Position numbers and translations under genes: made by a program | Shown: positions 57,016-64,000 of the stretch, piece by piece | Numbering within the stretch: the stretch's first letter is position 1 | How the letters are laid out: every line of letters begins with the position of its first letter | Notes under the pieces: model-generated | The model's input: only the letters and a program-made list of their open reading frames with translations | The model's database searches: none | Told to the model about the DNA's origin: nothing | From: Agrocybe praecox | Lineage: Eukaryota > Basidiomycota > Agaricomycetes > Agaricales > Agrocybaceae | Length of the DNA: 64,000 nt | NCBI GenBank assembly: GCA_964017145.1 | Contig: OZ024848.1 | Coordinates: 1,004,501-1,068,500, forward strand | Direction of reading: 5' to 3'

Positions 57016-57999
57016 TCAAACAATCCAAGCATTACGGTTCTCCTTGAAATACTCCTCCAAGGTATGTTTTCCGACATACTTCTTCTCAGCGGGCTCATCG
57101 AAGAGCGAGGATTCTTTGCCCTGCGCGACCGTAACCTCCATCGCAGTTAACAGGCGGGCAAATTCTTCTGGAAGTCCCAAGCTCTTGTACTGCTCGACTT
57201 GCTCTGCGAAGCTGTTCCTCTTGTGTGTGATTTCCCTGCCGAGGACAGATGATAGGATCTTGGCGGTCTGAAATAAAACACAGCATGAGACACTGAGTGG
57301 TAGCTACATAGCTAGCACGATTACTCACGTCGTCGAGCGAGTGTAATTCGGGACCCAAGACGTAATATTCCTTGTTGGGACTTTTCTCAGCCGTCAGATC
57401 TTCGAATGCGGCTTGTGCGATATCTTCGGTGGATATCCATGGGACCTTTCCGTCCTCTGTTGCAGATGAGATTCGGTTGTTAACCCTGATGTTGGTATAG
57501 TGGGTAGTCATGAAATTCTCTGTTGAAACGAAGTTGATGAATCAACATGGATTGCACGGTTACTACTTCCCTCTATAATCAAATTCAACTCACGAATGAA
57601 CCAGCTAGGCTTGAGGACAGAATAGTCTACGCCCTTGTCAACGATGTACTGATGGACCTTGCCGTGGCCGGGACCTCCGGCTTGCGACTGGGTCGAAGTG
57701 AGAAGCACGAATCGCTTGACGCCCTTGGAAATAGCGAGATCGATGAATGGAGCGACGTGGATGATGTTGTCAAGGACAGGGGGTAAAATAAGGTAGACGC
57801 GGTCAACGCTTGGTACGTCGGTGAGATTGAAAGGATTCTCGAACGTGCTGGGGTTGAACCAGTCGAAGGTTACGGCTTTGAATGGTTCTGGGGCCTTTCC
57901 AGATCGAGTGGCAACTACAAAGGGTCGGTTTGCCGCATGTAAAAGCTTGGCAAGGATTGCTCCTGTCTTTCCTGTTCCGCCCGTAATGAGAGTCGTCAT
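57016..57999 (-). CDS. NmrA/EasG-like NAD(P)-binding reductase 2
   Basis: Three exons (57999-57594, 57519-57329, 57267-57016) give 282 residues in frame, with the same exon lengths and phases for the first two exons as the gene at 46557. MTTLITGGTGKTGAILAKLL is the Rossmann loop. GVKRFVLLTSTQSQAGG, YSVLKPSWFI and GKVPWISTEDIAQAAFEDL follow. The C-terminal third has diverged more from the paralog than the rest. It lies in opposite orientation to its paralog with the DUF2235-WD40 gene between them. Family known for reduction of alkaloid iminium intermediates (EasG/FgaFS), but a general reductase role is equally possible. Confidence 0.88.
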
Positions 58000-58348
58000 A
58001 ATGGTGAGTGACTATTGGGTGTATGCGTAAGTGCGATAGAACGTATGTCTTGGGAATTGAGGATTTGAGAATAACTTACTATACCATACTTGACCACGTA
58101 TTTATACGTTTATTGGCCTATCCAAAGTGTACGTACTCTTTTTGCTGCTATATTTGAACGCTTACGATTGCAAACTGCGCAGCCGCCATTCAACGCAGCC
58201 TTTGAGCATGTCCGGGAAGAAAGAAATAGACTGATTGTCAGATAGTTACTCTGTAATATGCCATATTGCGCTCTTTCTTTGTAAATGTCGAAATGCTTTG
58301 GTCCCAAATGAAGTTCAATCGCGGATAGTAGCCTCGTCGGGTTTCACG
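58000..58348. other. Promoter-side interval of reductase 2
   Basis: Upstream region of the 57016-57999 gene up to the hAT target site. No gene is seen. Confidence 0.4.
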
Positions 58349-61300
58349 CAGTGATGTGCGGTTAATAACCAGTTACGTCGGTTCCTTAACCGTTAACTTT
58401 ACCACGGTGTCAGCACGTATCGGTAGTGTTGCCGTGGTCCGGTCTAGTCCGGTCATGGTCTGGTTTCGACAGTTTACGGTCTATTTAAAGACCAGACTGT
58501 GGTAAACCGAAGAAAAAAGGAAAGGTCCGGTCGGTTGACAGTTCAAACTGGTCAAACCGTATGTATTTTGCCAAATATAGAAGCATGTTCTTTGGAAAAA
58601 GGTATAGGACGTATATCCCAACCATATCCTTGTCATTATTAGTGAAAAACATATGTCAAGCATTAGAGTAACTCTGAAACATGATAGAAGCAACATTTCA
58701 TGCTTTTAAGAAGCATAATCTTGCTTGGGTTGTAAGGGCCATTTGGAGCACCTCAACATCACATTATTTGTAACTAATTAGGATGTCGGACATATGCGGA
58801 GCGGCAAGCTAAATAGAATAGAATGTGTATTTCCCACTCACTGTCAATAAAGTGGTGGATATCTCCCTTTTCCCTCAAACACTAAGTCTTAATTCTCGTG
58901 CGCTACGCGTATAGCGCGCGCTCCCTGGTGCGTAATCCGTGCCAGCGCATGCCTTCGGGATTGTTCGTCCCGTGCCATTCCGGCTTGCTGGCAGCGCTCC
59001 CACGTGCTTACACATTGTTCCGCCGACGTCCCGCGGCTTCCTAATTTGGAACCCGTTTGTACCTTTGCTCGCTGTCTGCAACGACGACGAGGGTTATTCC
59101 TTCATCCCTCAGCTATTTTCCTCGGATTTTTTTGCTGCATAAATACTGTGTACTCTTTAGATACAATACATGCCCTTTACAGTATTTATTCGGGCCAGAT
59201 ATGCCAAGTATTTTCGCAGTTTTCCTCCTCATTTCACCATTGAATACCTTCCTGGTAAGCTGATTGGCTAGCTACAGCTATATAATGTAAGCTATACATG
59301 TATCTATATTATATATAATTATTAGAAAGTCTAAATTGGTGTATGGACCCACAATCATGACCATACCAGTGCCTGTCAGAGCCTGGCATCTCACCTGCTA
59401 GCTTCCTCATGTTTTTTATTTCGCATATTTCAGATGTTATGGCCCATATAAGCCAGAGACTCCGCATCCAGGACTTTTTCCATCTCCTAGTGGATACAGC
59501 TCTAGGCCACTGTCTCCTCTGATGCAACCGGAGCTTATGTTCGTCCCAAAATGGCCAGATGCGCGTAATAAATTGTTCCAAAAACGTCTAGTGCGACTCA
59601 CGGCTTCTGCTGGGTTGCCGCTTTCTTGGGTTGACAACCTTGAATGGAAACGAATATGTGATGAATTTATTCCTGGCGCACCTCGAGTATCTCGAAAGAT
59701 CATGACCCGGAAAATACTACGACAGGTGGTTGCCAAATTTCGTGCTGAGGTCCGACAAAGATGCAAAGGAAAGGAGGCCACCCTTCAAGCTGACGGCTGG
59801 ACTGGTATTAATAATCACCATCTGGTCGCATTCATGATCACAAGTGATAGCAAGGTAATTCATTTTTATTTGAAGTTATTTCTCTACTAAAATAGTCCAA
59901 TTTTATTTCCGCGGTATAAGGTACATACGGTACAGGTTAATAATACATCTCAAGACCGACAAACCGCAGAGATGCTCTTGGCGCAGCTTGAGGAGGTCTA
60001 CGCAACGCTTAGCAAGGAGTGGGAAGTCCTTGTAGTAGGACTGGTTACAGACGCATCAGGCGATTCACGTAAAGCACGGCGCCTATTTGCTCGGAAATAT
60101 CCGGCGGCAATTGTTATCGACTGTTACTCGCATCAAGTAAGCTTTACCAGCGCGGTTGTTTATTTACGTTAAATAATGATGAGCAATATTTTAGGCTAAC
60201 TTAGTCGTTGGAGACTTTTTTAAATCAAATTCCCCTTTACTCAAATGGCTACCCAACTAATCACATGGCTAAGAAGTAAGACACGAGTTCTGGCACATCT
60301 TCCTTTGACAGTTATTCGAGCGGTAATTACTCGATGGACGGCACATTATATGGCTTTCCGGAGGCTCTTGCAGCTAAATACTAAATTGCAATCACTTGCA
60401 TACAACGATGACTCTATTTCTGAATCCGAGCGCATTTTGGTCACCGGTGATCGTGCTTCACAGCGCAAGGCGCGCGACATGGTCGGTATAATCAAAAATC
60501 CTATCTTCTGGAGAAATATTGCACTGTAAGTTCTGCTTACATATCATGGAATTGGACTGACCCGCTTTTATATAAAGTGTTACGCGTTATTTGGAGCCAC
60601 TTGCAATTGCTGCAAATATCATTCAGGACTCATTCTGCCGCCTCGATCAAGTTCTTATCACATTCGGATTTTTGATTATGAAGTACCGTGATGCGAAGAT
60701 GAGTCAGGATCCGGTCGGACGTGATGAAATCATCAATAGTATCGAAAAACGATTGGCAAAGGCTGATCAAGAAGTCTTCGTTGCCACTGTCCTGATCAAT
60801 CCTTTTTTCCGCATGGAAGTCTTTGCGCCCCGATCATGCTTTCGCCTGTCCGAGTTGCGAGCCCTTTTTTCAAGGCTATATCGTCTCTTCTATGCTGTTG
60901 ACACTGTTCCACCTGAATTTATTCAACATATCTTTGAATTTATTGGTGGTACCGGATTTTTTAAAGATATCTCCGAACAGGTCAAGCACGAGCTTCATCA
61001 AACACTCAAAGAGGCAAGTTAATATTTTTAGGACTATTTGTCAATTTTATCTAACATCTGATTCTCTGTAGAAGCGCCAACCGAGCCCCGTCGCTGTTTT
61101 GAACTCCTTTCTGATTATTGGGAGACCCGAAACGGATGTACCCATATTTATATAATTTGCTAGAAGACTCCTCTCTGTCTCTGCTAACTCTGCATCTTGC
61201 GAGCGACTCTTTAGCATGTTTGGCAGAATATTGACAAAATTACGCAACCGCACAGGTGACACAGTTTTAATTGGTCTCGCCGAGGTTAGCATGCATGTTC

Positions 61301-62121
61301 GTAATGAACATCTGCGGAGCGGAGGAAAGTCTCGTCTTAAATGCCAATTTCAAGCTGATGTCACACCAGAGGAGGTTTCACAAGGCGAATCGGCACCGGG
61401 TCAAACACGATCATCGGAGGAAATAATTGACGGTTAGTTCAGATAAAACTTCTAACTCATTTACTTATACTCATATATATTATAATTTTTTCAGATATTC
61501 TGCGTAATGCACCGCCTATTTCCAGTGCCGAGGCCTCTGTACCTACGTCCCGAAATTGACCTGAGCTCTGCATTAGACAAAGACAGCGAAAACACATCGG
61601 AATTTACCACCATTATTGCTGCACATGCTCAGCTAGCCATTGAAGATGATGAAGACAACGAGCCAGTTCGCGCTTCAATAGACTGGACCCGGTTCCAATT
61701 GCGCAACTTTTCGACTTTAGTTCCACTGCGTGGGCGCAGCGGTACTCTCAGTTTGCTACTTTATCTTTCGAAGATGAATTAGCCATATATGACTTACTAG
61801 AAGGTGACACCGCGGGCGATGGCGAGGACGACCCTAATGTTGGTTTTGATGCTACTAAGCAGGACATTTTAGTTGGTTAATTACCTATATATTACCCTAA
61901 ATTTTGTACCTGTGATGTACTCTATCGCAACCTCACTTTGTTGACGCCGAGATAACCGAGCGTACGCATTGGTGATTGATGGCTCGGAGTTCAAATCCGC
62001 ATGACCACTTACTAGTTTTGGCAGGTTGGTTAATGGTTACGGTTAACCATTAACCATCAGTTACCATCAGTAACTGGTTACTTAACCATTAACCAGTTAC
62101 TTAACCGGCACAACACTGGAA
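58349..62121 (+). mobile_element. hAT-family DNA transposon
   Basis: The left end begins CAGTGATGTGCGGTTAATAA. The right end, in reverse complement, begins CAGTGTTGTGCCGGTTAAGT, a hAT-like inverted terminal repeat. Subterminal regions are full of GGTTAA/TTAACC repeats (62030-62100 especially). Flanks read GTTTCACG before the left end and CTTTCACG shortly after the right end (62122-62129), close to an 8-b target duplication although four bases (GAAC) intervene on the right. The interior encodes a decayed transposase. Confidence 0.85.
59434..61880 (+). pseudogene. hAT transposase, frameshifted
   Basis: Recognisable parts in order: LFPSPSGYSSRPLSP, the hAT core ADGWTGINNHHLVAFMITSDSK (near 59790-59854), DRQTAEMLLAQLEEVYATL, GLVTDASGDSRKARRLF, LVVGDFFKSNSPLLK, ITWLRSKTRVLAHL, a helical middle, and the C-terminal dimerisation block RRLLSVSANSASCERLFSMF with LTKLRNRTGD (61160-61260). 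Introns are visible at 59855-59920 and 60137-60194, among others. A frame change at about 60240 (between SNSPLLK and the LITWLRSK frame) and more doubtful joins near the 3' end show that the gene is broken. The Trp within the hATC consensus is not clearly present. Presumably immobile unless complemented. Confidence 0.8.
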
Positions 62122-62703
62122 CTTTCACGGCACATCCAGACAGGACCTGATATAGATATTCGGCAAATCCCGATGTTCGCACGAGTCTGTATGATTAGAC
62201 GAGATAAGATAAGCACTTTGCACCGAGCGCTTAGCAAGTAATCTCCCCTCGTGCTTTAAGTTCTGTCCAACAATATGTAAATATTTAATATTGATGAGAA
62301 AAAAAGCCTATCATAGTTCCCAGCTTAAAAGCGGAGCTTGCTAGAAGCCTCGAGGCTTTTCTTGGTTATTTCTTCATTGACGCTCCGCGAACCTGATGTC
62401 ATATGACGATTTCAAAGTCAAGTGCTGCCCCGGCGTGGTGTAACTGAACCTCAAAAGTATCCAACTCACTTACATCTTCGATTTCATCATCATTTACCAT
62501 AGTACTACTGTTATGCTGGAGCTAGTGACACCGGCGAGCCTAGTACAGGGGGCACAACGCAAGGTGTTATGACGTCATTTCGATTTTCGCTCATCTTTAT
62601 ATTGCTGAACGCCCGAGGTGACAGACAGACGAATCCAATACTTCTTTCCTTCTATTTTTCTTCATTATACCTATTTACCAACAAATAACTTACCGTGTAT
62701 ACA
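62122..62703. other. Interval upstream of the DUF2156 gene
   Basis: No gene. It includes a hairpin-like AAGCCTCGAGGCTT palindrome at about 62345-62358 and the pyrimidine-rich leader of the following gene (CTTCTTTCCTTCTATTTTTC at 62640). Confidence 0.4.
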
Positions 62704-64000
62704 ATGTCAACAACCCCCGATAAATCCAGCATCGCCGACCTCGTCGCTCAATACGGTTCGTCAAGCGCTACCGCCTGGCTTGAATTTGAACGCTACAAGC
62801 TCTGGTCACCATCCGAATCCATTCCTGAATCGAGCTTTGTTCCCGTCCAGGGATACATGGAGAAAGACCCCTACATATTTGCTTGGGGGAATCCACTCGT
62901 CTCATCCCCGGAAGCTCTTCCCTCCGTCGCGCGGCAGTTCGTAGAACACTTTCACGGGAAGCTAGGAAAGCGCGTAGTCTGGGCATGCGTCGACCGTGAT
63001 CTCGAAGAAGTGCTAGGCGGTCCGGAATTCGAATGGTCAACGGTGTCGTGTATATACGAAGACGTGGTTGACCCCGCACACGTCATCGACCTGACGAGCC
63101 CAGAGTCAAAGGGAAAAGAAGGACAACATGTGGTGAAGGACCTCAAGAAGAACCTAAATAGAGCCGAGAAGTACGGCGTACAAGTCCAGGAGAAGATGCA
63201 CGAAGAATGGACGGAAGCGGAGAAGGCTGCAGTGGAACAGGGTATCAGGGAGTGGAAAGAGAACAAGAGCGGTGTGCAGATTGCCAGTACGACGATGCAG
63301 CCCTGGCTAGATTCCCAGCATAGAAGATATTGGCTCGCCATACAGGAAGGAGAGGTATTTGCCATTGTTCTCATCATGATAATACATATTCTTAACCCTC
63401 GTCGTTCAGCCCGTAGGCATCCTAATCCTTACTCCAATACAAGCATCCTCCTGGCAGATCAAGAATGCCGTTTCTTTCCCCAGCGCACCAAAAGGAACAT
63501 CCGAAGCACTCATTTATACCGCTTTGAAGGATCTCCATCTCGAACAAGAACGTGCATCTGCCAATGGCGAACCCATTCCACACCCTGCCAACGGAAATTT
63601 CAACCCTCCTCCGATAACAGATAGCGGAGCAAACGGAACTATCCAGGCTAACAAGGACAAGGACGATGCAAAGTCGGTGAGCGAGATTAGCATAGGTGGA
63701 GGGGAATCGGGGGATGTGAGCGCTGCGAGCGAGGCTACTCCCATGTCATCATCCACCCCCACTACCATGAGAATGTCATCCGATTCCGACTGCAACAGCA
63801 TCAGCGATGCGCAGACGCCCAACGGATCCACGAGCACACTCAACGGCCACGCGTCGAAACATCAAGGCAAAGGCGACGCCCCCGAACCCAGCAAGACACA
63901 CCACAGAGACGAGAACCGAGTGACGGTGACATTCGGAATTAGCGCCTCGAGCGAGTTTCATCCAGTGAGAAATCTTGGCGGGTGGAGGGTCAAAGCACTA
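62704..64000 (+). CDS. DUF2156 (LPG-synthase C-terminal-like) transferase, partial
   Basis: Two exons (62704-63354 and 63410 to beyond the window end) are joined by a 55-nt intron; 414 residues are visible and the frame is open at base 64000. Conserved blocks: TAWLEFERYKLWSPSESIPE, SFVPVQGYMEKDPYIFAWGN, DLKKNLNRAEKYGV, IASTTMQPWLDSQHRRYWLA, then after the intron ILILTPIQ, AVSFPSAPKGTSEALIY, and VTFGISASSEFHPVRNLGGW. This is the GNAT-like DUF2156 domain that in fungi transfers aminoacyl groups from tRNA to ergosterol (ErdS-type fusions with AspRS, and free-standing relatives). Here it is free-standing with no tRNA synthetase domain. A variable low-complexity insertion (about residues 275-380) interrupts the domain. 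An aminoacyl-sterol synthase role is inferred by family; the amino acid is unknown. Confidence 0.85.

Noticed and set aside
61940..62005. Possible tRNA gene (ACCGAGCG ... GGAGTTCAAATCC)
   Set aside because: A- and B-box-like words are present, but acceptor and anticodon stems do not pair, and it lies inside the hAT terminus. At most a tRNA-derived relic.

Overview
This window looks like nuclear DNA from a filamentous basidiomycete, most likely an Agaricomycete. The genes are split by many 45-65 nt GT-AG introns. The protein families fit that group: F-box proteins, a GMC oxidoreductase, a Kre9/Knh1-type cell-wall protein, a DUF2235 hydrolase joined to WD40 repeats, a DUF2156 transferase and a hAT transposon. 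There are no operons, bacterial ribosome sites or CRISPR arrays. Gene models were spliced by eye, and reading-frame arithmetic was checked for every multi-exon model called intact.

Layout. 1-1158 (-): F-box protein cut by the window edge. 1453-3135 (-): anion/arsenite-type (CitMHS/ArsB-like) transporter. 5270-17215: tandem array of CorA-like genes: A and B intact, C a deletion pseudogene, D intact, E a remnant. 17656-17752 (-): intron-containing tRNA-Thr. 18390-19098: cupin protein. 20155-21020: GPI-type Kre9/Knh1-like surface protein. 21859-28465 (-): CorA-like copies F (frameshifted) and G (intact). 29013-30406: non-autonomous DNA element. 30553-31736 (-): second F-box gene. 33162-36028 and 38447-41220 (+): CorA-like copies H and I. 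42597-44990: GMC oxidoreductase with one in-frame stop. 46557-47545 and 57016-57999 (-): two paralogous NmrA/EasG-like reductases. 48393-48762: small acidic protein. 49625-49906 (-): reverse-transcriptase relic. 51416-55352: 1,113-residue DUF2235 - helical repeat - seven-blade WD40 protein. 58349-62121: decayed hAT transposon. 62704-64000: DUF2156 transferase cut by the window edge.

The outstanding feature is the CorA-like family: nine recognisable copies (six with intact frames) in about 36 kb. Each intact copy has a C-terminal two-helix CorA pore with the GMN motif. Each also has a long cytosolic N-terminal region with conserved blocks (HRHAxPSAPWPW; CxHx(2-4)CxxCW; YPQSLYPNW; SGPVLQMLG; YNIEPFF). 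The copies arose by at least two processes: a tandem duplication of an A+B gene pair, and an inverted duplication producing F and I. In five intact genes and one pseudogene, the exon leading into the first membrane helix is preceded by a two-nucleotide exon (CT). Without that exon the frame is lost and the GMN pore is not made.
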